A DNA stretch of 64,000 nucleotides from Glaciecola sp047250385 (GCF_047250385.1 NZ_JBLBVM010000045.1:67486-131485), one strand, 5' to 3'. Positions 54,420-63,555 are shown, counted from the stretch's first letter. Numbers and translations are program-made. The notes: a model not told the origin generated them from the letters alone.

Positions 54420-55685
54420 ATGAATTTGACCGAATTAAAAGACAAACCCATTAGTGAATTAGTATCCTTATCTGAAGAGATGGGGTTAGAAAACCTAGCT
54501 AGAGCTAGAAAGCAAGACATTATATTTTCGATATTAAAGACCCACGCAAAAAGCGGCGAAGACATTTTTGGGGATGGTGTTCTCGAAATTCTTCAAGATG
54601 GCTTTGGTTTCTTGCGCTCAGGTGACAGCTCATATTTAGCGGGTCCAGATGATATTTACGTATCACCCAGTCAGATTCGACGTTTTAACTTGCGCACTGG
54701 CGATACAATTGCCGGGAAAATACGCCCACCAAAAGACAGTGAACGTTATTTTGCATTACTAAAAATACGTGAAGTTAACTTCGACAAACCAGAAAATTCT
54801 CGCAACAAAATACTCTTCGAAAACTTAACTCCCTTGCACGCCAATGAACGTTTTAGACTTGAGCGCGGAAATGGAAGTAAAGAAGATTTAACCGCTAGAA
54901 TTCTTGATCTAGCTTCGCCGATTGGCCGTGGACAACGTGGCTTGATCGTTGCACCACCGAAAGCGGGTAAAACATTACTACTTCAGAATATTGCGCAATC
55001 AATTGCAGCAAACCATCCTGAATGCCAATTAATGGTTTTGCTAATCGACGAACGTCCGGAAGAAGTAACGGAAATGCAACGTTTGGTTAAAGGCGAAGTA
55101 ATTGCTTCAACCTTTGATGAACCAGCAAGCCGTCACGTGCAAGTCGCCGAAATGGTAATTGAAAAAGCAAAACGTTTAGTTGAGCATAAGAAAGATGTTG
55201 TGATTTTACTCGATTCAATCACTCGTTTAGCTCGTGCTTACAACACCGTTATTCCATCATCTGGTAAAGTACTTACCGGTGGTGTTGATGCAAACGCATT
55301 ACATAAACCAAAACGCTTCTTTGGTGCTGCACGTAATGTTGAAGAGGGCGGCAGTTTAACTATTATCGCTACCGCTCTTGTTGATACGGGTTCCAAAATG
55401 GACGAAGTTATCTACGAAGAGTTTAAAGGTACGGGTAACATGGAACTGCACCTTAACCGCAAATGCGCTGAAAAACGTGTCTTCCCAGCGATCGATTTCA
55501 ACCGCTCTGGTACTCGTCGTGAAGAGTTACTTACTACTCAAGATGAATTACAGAAAATGTGGATATTGCGCAAAATCGTACATGAAATGGCAGAAATTGA
55601 TGCAATGGAATTCCTTATTGGGCGATTATCGATGTCAAAAACCAACGACGAATTCTTTGAATCAATGAAGCGTATGAAGAGCTAA
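54420..55685 (+). CDS. rho: Transcription termination factor Rho
   Basis: A 421-residue hexameric RNA-dependent ATPase that ends transcription of untranslated RNA. Seen: N-terminal helical domain (MNLTELKDKPISELVSL), the OSB/cold-shock RNA-binding domain with GFGFLRSGDSSYLAGPDDIYVSPSQIRRF, Walker A APPKAGKTLLLQ, the catalytic Glu and LIDERPEEV, Walker B VVILLDSITRLARAYN, Q loop SGKVLTGGVDANALHKPKRFFGAARN (RNA contacts), and R loop. Length equals E. coli Rho (419). No insertion domain is present. A terminator follows 56 bp after the stop. Antibiotic bicyclomycin-contact residues lie in conserved segments. Confidence 0.99.
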   Translation: MNLTELKDKPISELVSLSEEMGLENLARARKQDIIFSILKTHAKSGEDIFGDGVLEILQDGFGFLRSGDSSYLAGPDDIYVSPSQIRRFNLRTGDTIAGKIRPPKDSERYFALLKIREVNFDKPENSRNKILFENLTPLHANERFRLERGNGSKEDLTARILDLASPIGRGQRGLIVAPPKAGKTLLLQNIAQSIAANHPECQLMVLLIDERPEEVTEMQRLVKGEVIASTFDEPASRHVQVAEMVIEKAKRLVEHKKDVVILLDSITRLARAYNTVIPSSGKVLTGGVDANALHKPKRFFGAARNVEEGGSLTIIATALVDTGSKMDEVIYEEFKGTGNMELHLNRKCAEKRVFPAIDFNRSGTRREELLTTQDELQKMWILRKIVHEMAEIDAMEFLIGRLSMSKTNDEFFESMKRMKS

Positions 55686-55740
55686 GCTTAGGATAAATCC
55701 TTTTGAGTTTGGCGACTTCGTCACTGAACTTATATGACAG

Positions 55741-55773
55741 AAGCCGAGATGTGCAAGCATCGCGGCTTTTTTT
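55741..55773 (+). terminator. Rho-independent terminator of rho
   Basis: AAGCCGAGATG pairs with CATCGCGGCTT (one A-G mismatch) around a short loop, followed by T-rich sequence to 55773. Confidence 0.85.
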
Positions 55774-55844
55774 CGAAATTAATATCACTTTTCTGTGACT
55801 TTTGATAACTTTCATTGCATATAAATTGAAACATAAATAAAGCG

Positions 55845-56801
55845 ATGGCAGAGCAAAAACGGTCAGATATTAATTTAAATCAAATGGTTGCAACTATAGC
55901 CGCAACTATGCGCTTACCATTCCTAGTATTGATGCCTGCCTGTCTGTTATTAAGCTTTGCTTTGGTGTATCAAAAGACTGGTTTCTTGCAATGGTCGTTG
56001 GTAAGTATGATCACAGTAGGCGCGATATGTGCTCACATTGCAGTCAACATGTTAAATGAATACAGTGACTTTCATTCAGGACTCGATTTTAAAACTAAAA
56101 AAACGCCATTTAGTGGCGGGAGCGGTGCTTTAGTTGTCCATCCACACACAGATAAAATGGTGCTTTTCGTTGCGTTGTTTAACTTATTTATTTGCTGTGC
56201 ACTGGGCTTGTCAATGGCACATATGGTCGGTAAAGAATTACTGATTATTGGCTTGATTGGTGTGCTTATTATTATCACTTATACCAAGTGGATTAATCGC
56301 TTACCGTTTTTATGTCTATTCTCCCCAGGGCTGGCTTTTGGTGTGCTATTAGTTAATGGTAGCTACTTTGTACTTACACAGAGCTTTGAATTTGATATTT
56401 TTCTTGTGAGTTTGCTGCCATTTTTTCTGGTCAATAACTTACTGCTACTTAATCAGTTTCCGGATGTCGAGGCCGATAGTGCGCATGGCAGAAAGCATTT
56501 GTTGATTAAATATGGCTTTAAGTTCGCGGCCCAGGTTTACTTTGCTTTCGCCATATTGAGTTTCGTCACTCTCATTTGGCTAGTTGCCATTGGTATTTTA
56601 CCCTTGGTTAGTACTATTGGATTATTACCGATCCTAGCAGCAATAGCCGTTGGTATTAAATTGATAAAGAGCACTACAAATAGCTCAATCTTAATAGACA
56701 GTGCTGAGCTGCTCTCGCTAATGGGAAAGAACGTAGCTATCAGTATATTTACGCCTGTTTTGATTGCTTTAAGTGTTACTGCTTTTACAATGTTGATGTA
56801 A
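55845..56801 (+). CDS. UbiA-family prenyltransferase (MenA-like)
   Basis: A 318-residue inner-membrane enzyme with about eight to nine membrane helices that attaches an isoprenoid chain to an aromatic acceptor. Seen: the first Asp-rich motif NEYSDFHSGLD (about residues 68-79) and the second DVEADSAHGRKH (about 205-216), the two Mg-diphosphate sites of the family. The spacing and the NxxxDxxSGxD form resemble MenA (DHNA octaprenyltransferase) more than UbiA. No other men genes are nearby, so the acceptor is uncertain. It starts 159 bp after rho, with the rho terminator between, so it has its own promoter. Confidence 0.82.
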   Translation: MAEQKRSDINLNQMVATIAATMRLPFLVLMPACLLLSFALVYQKTGFLQWSLVSMITVGAICAHIAVNMLNEYSDFHSGLDFKTKKTPFSGGSGALVVHPHTDKMVLFVALFNLFICCALGLSMAHMVGKELLIIGLIGVLIIITYTKWINRLPFLCLFSPGLAFGVLLVNGSYFVLTQSFEFDIFLVSLLPFFLVNNLLLLNQFPDVEADSAHGRKHLLIKYGFKFAAQVYFAFAILSFVTLIWLVAIGILPLVSTIGLLPILAAIAVGIKLIKSTTNSSILIDSAELLSLMGKNVAISIFTPVLIALSVTAFTMLM

Positions 56802-56967
56802 TATTTTCAGAGGTCTAAGCTAAGTTTTATACATCGTTGAGCGTGTTGCAGAATATCTGAAAAGCTCGTAATTTTATAAATTTTAAGCTACTGTCTTATA
56901 TAGTTGCTAAGCAAATTCGCATGCGGCAAACGCAATGCGCGACACTAATATACATTATTCAAGGTAG

Positions 56968-58284
56968 ATGAATTATATGAACCGATTACTTCCCTTACTT
57001 ACTGCAATCTCGCTGACTGCGCTTGCAGGAAGTGCCTTCGCTGAACACCATGATTCCGTGGCAATGATGGCTGACAAAATAGAGCCTGATGTAATTAAGT
57101 GGCGTCACCATTTACACCAAAACCCAGAATTATCGAATCGCGAATTCGAAACGGCGAAGTATGTTGAAAAGTATTTGAGAAGCTTAGGTTTAGAAGTGAC
57201 TACAGGCGTTGCTACCACAGGTGTGGTTGCTATTTTAGATTCTGGAAAGCCTGGTCCTACAGTCGCTCTAAGGGCTGATATGGATGGACTACCTGTGCCC
57301 GAGCAAAACGACTTACCATTCAAATCAACGGCAACTGGCATGTTGGACGGAAATGAAGTTCCTGTGATGCATGCTTGTGGTCATGATACGCATATGGCGA
57401 TGCTAATGGGTGCGGCTAAGATCCTAACGGACATGAAATCTGAGCTGAACGGCAAGGTTAAATTCATCTTCCAACCAGCGGAAGAGGGCGCACCAGCGGG
57501 TGAAAAAGGCGGTGCAGAAGTGATGGTTCAAGAAGGTGTTTTGAAAAACCCTGATGTTGATGTCATTTTCGGATTGCACATAAGCGCTAACACGGATGTG
57601 GGTAAAGTTCGCTACAAGCACGGTGGTATTATGGCTGCCGTAGATCCCTTTAAAATCATTGTAAAAGGTAAGCAAGCTCATGGTGCGTACCCTTGGAAGA
57701 GCGTCGACCCTATTACCACATCGGCTCAAATTATTATGGCCTTACAAACTATTGTCAGTCGCGAAATAAAAGTGATTGATGACGCTGCAGTAGTCACAAT
57801 TGGCTCTATACACGGCGGTAACCGTTCGAACATTATTCCAAATGAAGTGACTTTAGTGGGAACAATTCGCACACTAAACGAAGTGGCTAGAGAGCACATG
57901 TATGAAGCCATTCCACGCAAGGTAAAAGGTATCGCTGACAGCATGAGAGCCGAAGCTGAAGTGATTTTACCGTTGGACTATAGCTACCCAATTACCTTTA
58001 ATGATCATGCCCTTATGGACCAAGTGTTGCCAACACTAATCCGCACTGCTGGCAAGGAAAATGTGATTGATTCAAAAGCGGTAACTGGCGCTGAGGATTT
58101 CTCATTCTTCCAAAAGGAAATACCAGGAATTTACCTTTGGGTTGGTGGTAAGCCTTTGAATGTTTCAGAAGAAGATTCGCCCGCTCACCACACTCCAGAG
58201 TTCTTTGTGGATGACAGTGGTATGAAGCTAGGTGTGAAACTTTTGACTAACATGACATTGGATTATATGAATAGCTCAAAATAA
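56968..58284 (+). CDS. Exported M20-family amidohydrolase (hippurate hydrolase/IAA-amino-acid hydrolase-like)
   Basis: A 438-residue secreted metal-dependent peptidase/amidohydrolase. Seen: signal peptide (about residues 1-25, cleavage near AFA-E), metal-binding set DMDGLPVPE, HACGHDTHMAML (Cys/His/His), QPAEEGAPAGEKGG with catalytic Glu, dimerisation domain with KGKQAHGAYPWKSVDPI, GAEDFSFF, and the final His ligand in HHTPEFFVDD. This is the M20D layout that removes N-acyl groups from amino acids. An alternative start is ATG 56977, which fits AAGG at 56961-56964 about as well. It is followed by a strong terminator, so it is monocistronic. The periplasmic location suggests nutrient scavenging. 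Confidence 0.9.
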   Translation: MNYMNRLLPLLTAISLTALAGSAFAEHHDSVAMMADKIEPDVIKWRHHLHQNPELSNREFETAKYVEKYLRSLGLEVTTGVATTGVVAILDSGKPGPTVALRADMDGLPVPEQNDLPFKSTATGMLDGNEVPVMHACGHDTHMAMLMGAAKILTDMKSELNGKVKFIFQPAEEGAPAGEKGGAEVMVQEGVLKNPDVDVIFGLHISANTDVGKVRYKHGGIMAAVDPFKIIVKGKQAHGAYPWKSVDPITTSAQIIMALQTIVSREIKVIDDAAVVTIGSIHGGNRSNIIPNEVTLVGTIRTLNEVAREHMYEAIPRKVKGIADSMRAEAEVILPLDYSYPITFNDHALMDQVLPTLIRTAGKENVIDSKAVTGAEDFSFFQKEIPGIYLWVGGKPLNVSEEDSPAHHTPEFFVDDSGMKLGVKLLTNMTLDYMNSSK

Positions 58285-58301
58285 GCGGTAAATATCTATA
58301 T

Positions 58302-58338
58302 AAAAAAGCACGATATTGCGTATAATATCGTGCTTTTT
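58302..58338 (+). terminator. Strong hairpin terminator after the M20 gene
   Basis: A near-perfect 15-bp inverted repeat, AAAAAAGCACGATAT against ATATCGTGCTTTTTT, around an 8-nt loop. It can work in both directions, but only the M20 gene needs it here. Confidence 0.92.
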
Positions 58339-58400
58339 TAATGGCTCGAAAAAATCGATTGAATGATTTTTAGCCAAATCTGACTAAAGTGGAAATTAAA

Positions 58401-58892
58401 ATGGCGCAAGTTGCAATTGTAATGGGTTCAACATCCGATTGGCCTACGATGCAAAAAGCAGCACTGATGCTGAAATCGCTTGGTGTTTCGTTTGAAGCAA
58501 AAGTGGTATCAGCCCATCGTACCCCAAATTTATTGGTTGAGTTTGCTGAAAATGCAGCGAGTGAAGGCGTGCAAGTTATTATTGCAGGCGCAGGCGGCGC
58601 AGCGCATTTACCTGGTATGATTGCCGCACATACACACCTTCCAGTTTTTGGTTGTCCGGTGCGCTCAAGCCAATTAAATGGTCTAGACTCTCTTCTTTCA
58701 ATAGTTCAAATGCCCAAAGGCGTAGCTGTTGGGACGCTTGCGATCGGTGAAGCAGGTGCCGCAAATGCGGGACTGTTAGCGGCGCAAGTTATCGCTTTGC
58801 AAGAACCGAAAGTTCGAGATGCTATTATTGCCTTTAGGCAAGCACAAACTGAAACAGTAATGAGCAAGCAAACATTGGAATTAGACGAGTGA
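58401..58892 (+). CDS. purE: N5-carboxyaminoimidazole ribonucleotide mutase
   Basis: A 163-residue octameric cytosolic enzyme that converts N5-CAIR to CAIR in purine synthesis. Seen: IVMGSTSDWPTMQKA phosphate-binding opening, conserved SAHRTP with the catalytic His (about residue 41-46), IIAGAGGAAHLPGMIAAHT, PVFGCPVRSS, and GLDSLLSIVQMPKGVAVGTLAIGEAGAANAG. Length fits class I PurE (about 160-169). The frame is open from a GTG at 58389, but ATG 58401 with GGAA upstream gives the family start. Its stop overlaps the purK GTG, so the two are co-translated. Confidence 0.97.
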   Translation: MAQVAIVMGSTSDWPTMQKAALMLKSLGVSFEAKVVSAHRTPNLLVEFAENAASEGVQVIIAGAGGAAHLPGMIAAHTHLPVFGCPVRSSQLNGLDSLLSIVQMPKGVAVGTLAIGEAGAANAGLLAAQVIALQEPKVRDAIIAFRQAQTETVMSKQTLELDE

Positions 58893-60028
58893 GAGTTTTA
58901 GTTTACGGTGCAGGCCAGTTAGCCCAAATGATGTATTTGGCAGCGGCTCCTTTAGGAGTGATTGTCAGTGCTGTAGATGTTGCAACTGAAACAGTTGTTA
59001 ACCCCGTGTCGAAAAAGCCGACTGGCGTATCATTGCGAAACGCTATCCAGAATTCAAACGCAATAACCGTTGAGTTCGAGCATGTTCCTGAGCACCTTTT
59101 GTTAGATGCTGATAAAAGTGGAAAGCTTTTCCCGAACGTCGCGTCAATTTTAACGGGTGCAGATCGTGTTCGCGAAAAAGCCTTACTTATCAAAAACGAC
59201 ATTCCAAATTGCGATCATGTAATAATTAATCATATAGACCAACTTGATGGCCTTGTTGCGAAATTAGGCGAGAAAGTCATCTTCAAAGCAAGTCGTGATG
59301 GATACGATGGCTATGGTCAGTGGCGTATGAGTAGCAAAGCTGATTTAGTTGGTTTACGTGAAAAATTCTCTTTACTCGATCTAGAAAAAGTCCCTTTGAT
59401 CGCGGAACGAATGATGCAGTTTGATCGTGAAATATCGCTAGTTGGCGCAAGAAATAAAGAGGGTGAAATAGCCTGCTTTAGTCTAGCAGAAAACTTGCAC
59501 CATGAAGGCCAATTGCATGTTTCGGTAGCACCCATTACTAACCATAACGATGCACTGCAGAAAAAAGCGAATGAGATATTTGAGAAGCTCGCTTCTGCAC
59601 TAGATTACGTAGGTGTTTTAGCGGTTGAGTTGTTCCAATGTGGTGACGAACTTTATGTAAACGAAATCGCACCGCGAGTTCACAACTCAGGCCATTGGAC
59701 GCAACAAGGCTGTTCAACCAGCCAGTTTGAACAGCATATACGCGCAGTATTAGGCTTACCTTTGGGCAGCACGGAACTGATTGGTGTAAGTGCTATGGTC
59801 AATATTATTGGATGTTCTTCATTCAGCCGAGACTTAATCGGCATTCACAATGCACATTTGCATTGGTATGGAAAGGAAGTGAGAGTAAAGCGTAAAATGG
59901 GTCACATCAATGTGGTGGCCAAATCACATGCGAGCTTAGGCGAAAAATTGATACATTTGACTGAATTTTTACCACTTGAACATTTCCCAAAATTAGTTGG
60001 GGAAGCATCGAGATTGGAAAAAAGTTAA
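58889..60028 (+). CDS. purK: N5-carboxyaminoimidazole ribonucleotide synthase
   Basis: A 379-residue ATP-grasp enzyme that carboxylates aminoimidazole ribonucleotide to N5-CAIR, feeding PurE. Seen: a GTG start (58889-58891) overlapping the purE stop in GTGA, N-terminal VYGAGQLAQMMYLAA, VTVEFEHVPEHLL-like segment with FEHV, ATP-grasp glycine loop SRDGYDGYGQW, VPLIAERMMQFDREIS, VNEIAPRVHNSGHWT (metal-binding Glu/Asn), and a C-terminal domain ending with KRKMGHINVV. The length fits PurK (355-380). A tRNA-Thr follows 85 bp later. Confidence 0.96.
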   Translation: MRVLVYGAGQLAQMMYLAAAPLGVIVSAVDVATETVVNPVSKKPTGVSLRNAIQNSNAITVEFEHVPEHLLLDADKSGKLFPNVASILTGADRVREKALLIKNDIPNCDHVIINHIDQLDGLVAKLGEKVIFKASRDGYDGYGQWRMSSKADLVGLREKFSLLDLEKVPLIAERMMQFDREISLVGARNKEGEIACFSLAENLHHEGQLHVSVAPITNHNDALQKKANEIFEKLASALDYVGVLAVELFQCGDELYVNEIAPRVHNSGHWTQQGCSTSQFEQHIRAVLGLPLGSTELIGVSAMVNIIGCSSFSRDLIGIHNAHLHWYGKEVRVKRKMGHINVVAKSHASLGEKLIHLTEFLPLEHFPKLVGEASRLEKS

Positions 60029-60113
60029 AAATTAAAAGATAGGCTTGACAATCAAAGCCGTATCCCTAAAATACGCACCCTTCTTGCAAGAGCAAGAGTC
60101 TTTGTTTTAGTGT

Positions 60114-60323
<210 letters not shown>

Positions 60324-60500
60324 ATAAGCATGTATGTAGATTTGAGCCTAAAGCGGAAGCTCAAGCTACCTTGGCTGACCGGTTGAACTCACACCCATTT
60401 AACGGTCGTTACTTGTAACTCGGCATTTTGCATGTAATTTTTTTGACTTAATGTTTTGGCAGGCAAAAACATCCAATTGCAGACTTTGAGGTCGTATTAG

Positions 60501-60794
60501 TTAAAAACCATCAATAAGCAGATCAAGACCATACTTTATGTCTTGTCGCTTTTGAGTAATGTGCGAAAACTTACTCGCTTTGAGATTTTTCTGCGACACG
60601 GTCGCTATATCAAGAAGGTCTATATAATGCTCCTCACCTGCTAGGCTACAAGGGATTTGGAGGTGACGAATTAACGTCCTACATTGCTTTTTCAAGGGTG
60701 CAACTAATAGGGATTCTACATCGTTAAAAGTTGTGTTTGTCAAAACAACAACCAGTTGGGACGAGTAACTATAAATGTGAAACTGCTCAATCAT
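60501..60794 (-). CDS. ccdB: CcdB-family toxin (DNA gyrase poison)
   Basis: A 97-residue toxin of a type II toxin-antitoxin module that poisons DNA gyrase. Seen: IYSYSSQLVVVLTN opening, LLVAPLKKQ, then LDIATVSQKNLKASKFSHI, and a C-terminal ITQKRQDIKYGLDLLIDGF; the ending corresponds to the HRENDIKNAINLM-type C-terminal helix of F-plasmid CcdB that carries the gyrase-killing residues (usually Trp99-Gly100-Ile101; here Asp-Gly-Phe). The toxicity of this C-terminus is uncertain. It overlaps ccdA by 8 nt (60787-60794), with the antitoxin first. The length is near family size (101). Confidence 0.85.
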   Translation of the reverse strand: MIEQFHIYSYSSQLVVVLTNTTFNDVESLLVAPLKKQCRTLIRHLQIPCSLAGEEHYIDLLDIATVSQKNLKASKFSHITQKRQDIKYGLDLLIDGF

Positions 60795-61017
60795 CTAGTT
60801 GTCCAATAGACTCTGAAAAGGTTCCCAGCTTTAGAATTTCTTGGTTGTGAAGTTCAACAGCTAATTTATTCTCTTTCATCCATTGAGCCTGTTTTCTAAT
60901 AGAAACTTCTTTTTCCAAAGCAGATTCAAAGACAACAGAAAGTTTTATATTCAGAGCTTTGGCGGTTTTAAGTAAATCACTATTGATTGTTGTATTGCAA
61001 GCAGATTTTTGAGGCAT
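60787..61017 (-). CDS. ccdA: CcdA-family antitoxin
   Basis: A 76-residue antitoxin and autorepressor, partner of ccdB. Seen: N-terminal ribbon-helix-helix DNA-binding part (residues about 8-45: TTINSDLLKTAKALNIKLSVVFESALEKEV) and a C-terminal toxin-binding tail with QAQWMKENKLAVELHNQEI, typical of CcdA (KRLWxxENxxAIxxxNxxI). It is the first gene of the pair and its stop overlaps the toxin start by 8 nt. A GCGCA-N7-TGCGC inverted repeat lies 21 bp upstream and is a plausible operator. Confidence 0.88.
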   Translation of the reverse strand: MPQKSACNTTINSDLLKTAKALNIKLSVVFESALEKEVSIRKQAQWMKENKLAVELHNQEILKLGTFSESIGQLDD

Positions 61018-61448
61018 AAAACCACCACTTAATTAATGCGCATAAATTGTGCGCGCAATGATAAGTCATTTTAACTACGTATTCAATATTAAGAGTATAA
61101 GTGTTACTTTTATTACCTGATTACAATAGGTATATCAGCAACCATTCAACTGCGGACAGTCGAGTGGTAATCCTGACGATGAAGTTTATGCCATTTTCTG
61201 ACGAAGAGATTTAATGGGTTCAACGATCAATGTGTACGCGTTTCGAAACTTGAAACTTTTTTGAAAATAGATATAACTTCAAATCTATTGGAAAGCTGTC
61301 AATACATAATTTGCAAGGCTAGTCATTTAAATCCATATTCAACATATACTGTCTCTTTGATGGCTAACAACTATTTTCACTTGGGCAATAAACTAGCGTA
61401 TGCTTTAGATTTAAAGCGTTGAACAGAATAATCAAAAAGGCCAGAAAA
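61018..61448. other. Intergenic region of the accessory segment, with an inverted repeat upstream of ccdA
   Basis: About 430 bp between the divergent ccdA and a membrane-protein gene. GCGCA at 61038-61042 and TGCGC at 61050-61054 form an inverted repeat 21-37 bp upstream of ccdA, probable CcdA operator. The remainder is AT-rich with no gene I can support. Confidence 0.5.
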
Positions 61449-62186
61449 TTGAGAATACTTAGCATAACCAAACACCTCAGAGAGCAAAATTGGGTCGCAG
61501 TTTTTTTAGATTTTTTCATTGTGGTAGTTGGTGTATATATGGGCTTGCAAGTGCAAGAGTGGTCATCTAAACGTGCTCAAAATGATGAAGCCGCTGCTTA
61601 TCATGCTCGCTTGGCCATTGAATACGAAGCGCTAGTTGATACGCTCAAAGGACACAGTGAGTTTTATGATGGTTTCCTTCGAAACGGCATTAATTTAACT
61701 TCTATGCTGCTTGCAGAGCAGGTGATAGACCAAGATGATGCTACTCAACTAATGAAGAATAGTTTATTTTCCCTCACCCCTCCCAAAAACCCTGCTGTGT
61801 TAGATGAAATGATTTCGGCAGGGAAAATGAGCTTGATAGCAGACCCAGTGCAGCGAACACAATTGCTAAATGCTAGATATCAATTGCAATTGATAGAATC
61901 ATTTTATGAGTTTCTTAATCTTGGAATTGAGGAAATTATACCGCTGATACAAGGTTGTACCGTTATCAATGGAGTACAGCCTGTAGCAGACAACGCGCCT
62001 ATACCCGAAGATTTAATCTCCATTCGTTTTGATTTTACCTGTTTGCAATCTGAGCCAGAGATGCCAGTCTTAATGACAGAGTGGCTACAAAGGCTCGAAG
62101 GAATACACTCTGTTTATATTCAAACGATCGAAGAATTTGAAACGGTTACCAAGCAATTGCAAGACTTAGCTAGAGAAAACCGCTAG
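61449..62186 (+). CDS. Single-span membrane protein, possible DUF6090 family, unknown function
   Basis: About 245 residues. Seen: an N-terminal cationic segment (ITKHLREQNW), one membrane helix (about residues 17-38, WVAVFLDFFIVVVGVYMGLQV) followed by QEWSSKRAQNDE, then a long soluble helical region with several Leu-rich helices and two Cys residues. The QNWVAVFLDFxIVVVGVxxGLQV opening resembles a family labelled DUF6090 in databases; I am not certain. The TTG at 61449 is chosen because AAAGG lies 8 nt upstream and it gives the family-like start; TTG 61419 is an alternative. It sits alone inside the decayed island with no partner gene. Confidence 0.6.
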   Translation: MRILSITKHLREQNWVAVFLDFFIVVVGVYMGLQVQEWSSKRAQNDEAAAYHARLAIEYEALVDTLKGHSEFYDGFLRNGINLTSMLLAEQVIDQDDATQLMKNSLFSLTPPKNPAVLDEMISAGKMSLIADPVQRTQLLNARYQLQLIESFYEFLNLGIEEIIPLIQGCTVINGVQPVADNAPIPEDLISIRFDFTCLQSEPEMPVLMTEWLQRLEGIHSVYIQTIEEFETVTKQLQDLARENR

Positions 62187-62314
62187 CATGCAATTGCACT
62201 AACTTTTTAAAAGCTTTCTAATCTGGGCAAGATTTAGTTTAGGCTAGCTTTTACAAGCGAACCATTAAACTGTCCATTTTTCCCGTTTGATGATTTTGAA
62301 ATGTTCGCTTCCGC

Positions 62315-62403
62315 CCCAGACTTTGTGAAAACTCGGTATTGTTCACCTTTTGAGCTAAGCAGGTTTTTCTTATGATCAAACGGTCTTAGCGGACGATCCA
62401 AGT
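62315..62403. repeat. 89-bp imperfect direct repeat, copy A
   Basis: Starts CCCAGACTTTGTGAAAACTC and ends GATCCAAGT. It aligns over its whole length, without gaps, to copy B at 63863-63951, with about 18 differences. The two copies lie on either side of the integrase remnant and the parDE genes. The terminal pattern (CCCAGACTxTGTGAAAACTC) is reminiscent of an insertion-sequence end, but I cannot name the element. Confidence 0.7.
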
Positions 62404-62541
62404 TAGGATTTTCATGGCATTTCTTTACTTGGATGCGAGGGATTTGAACAGCGTATTTTTATAGTCGCTAATTCTGATTGAAAACACAAATGCCAAACTT
62501 CAGGAGTCATCCAATTGCCGCCGCTGGCGAATACAGTAAAT

Positions 62542-63195
62542 TTAAATATCGATGCTCTCTGATATCTCTAGCGCGTCATCAACTTCGATGCCCAGTTACC
62601 GGACCGTACTTTCTAATTTCGAATGACCGAGAAGCAATTGACAAGCCCTTATGTTTTTAGTCTTTTTGTAGATCAAAGAGGGCTTTGTTCTTCGCATTGT
62701 ATGAGTGCCATAGTGCGTTCCTTCCAACCCAATTGAGTTTACCCAACCATCGACAATACGGCTATATTGCCTAGTAGATAAGGGTGGCGAATTCTTGATA
62801 CGAGACTTAAAAAGATAGTCGGAATTATCTAAAGCGTCTTTCTGAATCAGTGCCTTTACAGCCTCTCGAGTCTGCTTGGTGATTTCAAACTGATCAGGCC
62901 TTCCCGTTTTTTGTTGAGTTTATTCTCGTTATAAAATAGCGGCTCTCGACTGAATATTCATTCCAAGCGCTACATCTCTAACTCGCAGTGATACAAGGTC
63001 GCAACCTCTAAGTTTACTATCTAGGCCAAGACTAAATAAGGCTAGATCTCTTATGTTCCCTGAAATTTCTAACCTGATTCGAATTGCCCACTTTTTTTAT
63101 GGCTAAAGGCGCTTTTGTTTCAAAGCTAGTTTTTGACCAACGAGCTTCCCCTTATTCCAGGGCTCTTTTTTCTTATAAACGGCAATTGGGTACAT
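62542..63195 (-). pseudogene. Tyrosine recombinase/integrase pseudogene
   Basis: A continuous minus-strand frame reads MYPIAVYKKKEPWNKGKLVGQ, ... WAIRIRLEISGNIRDLALFSLG, LDSKLRGCDLVSLRVRDVA, TGRPDQFEITKQTREAV, SPPLSTRQYSRIVDGWVN, GTHTMRRTKPSLIYKKTKNIRACQLLLGHSKLESTVR, stop, LGIEVDDALEISESIDI. That is a short tyrosine integrase of about 200 residues. Five in-frame stops interrupt it: two near 63098-63105, two near 62930-62942, and one at the catalytic Tyr of VRYLG. The frame is not shifted, so the lesions are point changes and small in-frame insertions. The active Arg-His-Arg-His residues are still visible. The final stop is at 62542-62544. Confidence 0.85.
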
Positions 63196-63260
63196 AAGTA
63201 TTCTCCAGGGTTCAGATAAACGGCAAACTTTGAGAATATGATTGCAATACAAATGCCGTA

Positions 63261-63280
63261 TATAATAGTATTTAATACTA
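63261..63280 (+). promoter_or_regulatory. Promoter -10 and operator palindrome of parDE
   Basis: TATAAT (63261-63266) is a perfect -10 hexamer; I see no good -35. TAGTATT-T-AATACTA (63266-63280) is a perfect inverted repeat overlapping it, 24 bp before the parD start, the usual place for a ParD operator. Confidence 0.6.
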
Positions 63281-63303
63281 CCGATAAAGCTGATGGGTGA
63301 ATT

Positions 63304-63555
63304 ATGAGCATGATTAAGAAGAGCATCACTGTTACTGATACACAGAATGAATGGATGCAAAGTCAGTTGAAAAGCGGCGAATACGCTAGTGATAGCGAAT
63401 TACTAAGAGATTTAATACGCAAAGAGCAACGTCGAAACGAAGACATTAATGTCATCAGAGAAGCGCTAATTATGGGTGAGCAAAGTGGCTATTCCAAGAA
63501 ATCTGCTGAAAAAATTTTGCAGGAGTTTAAAGAAAAGCGCCGCATAAATGCCTGA
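63304..63555 (+). CDS. parD: ParD-family antitoxin
   Basis: An 83-residue antitoxin and autorepressor. Seen: N-terminal ribbon-helix-helix domain (MIKKSITVTDTQNEWMQSQLKSGEYASDSELLRDLIRKEQRR), the CopG/ParD fold with the G-x-Y-x-S-x-S-E-L-L-R motif, and a C-terminal extended tail (GYSKKSAEKILQEFKEKRR) that would wrap around the toxin. Two ATGs near the start (63304 and 63310). Its stop overlaps the parE start by 8 nt. It is preceded by a perfect -10 with overlapping palindrome. Confidence 0.88.
   Translation: MSMIKKSITVTDTQNEWMQSQLKSGEYASDSELLRDLIRKEQRRNEDINVIREALIMGEQSGYSKKSAEKILQEFKEKRRINA

Noticed and set aside
58341..58400. PurR operator upstream of purE
   Set aside because: No sequence close to the ACGCAAACGTTTGCGT consensus could be found.
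62478..62660. 60-codon plus-strand frame
   Set aside because: It is the antisense shadow of the integrase pseudogene and has no other support.
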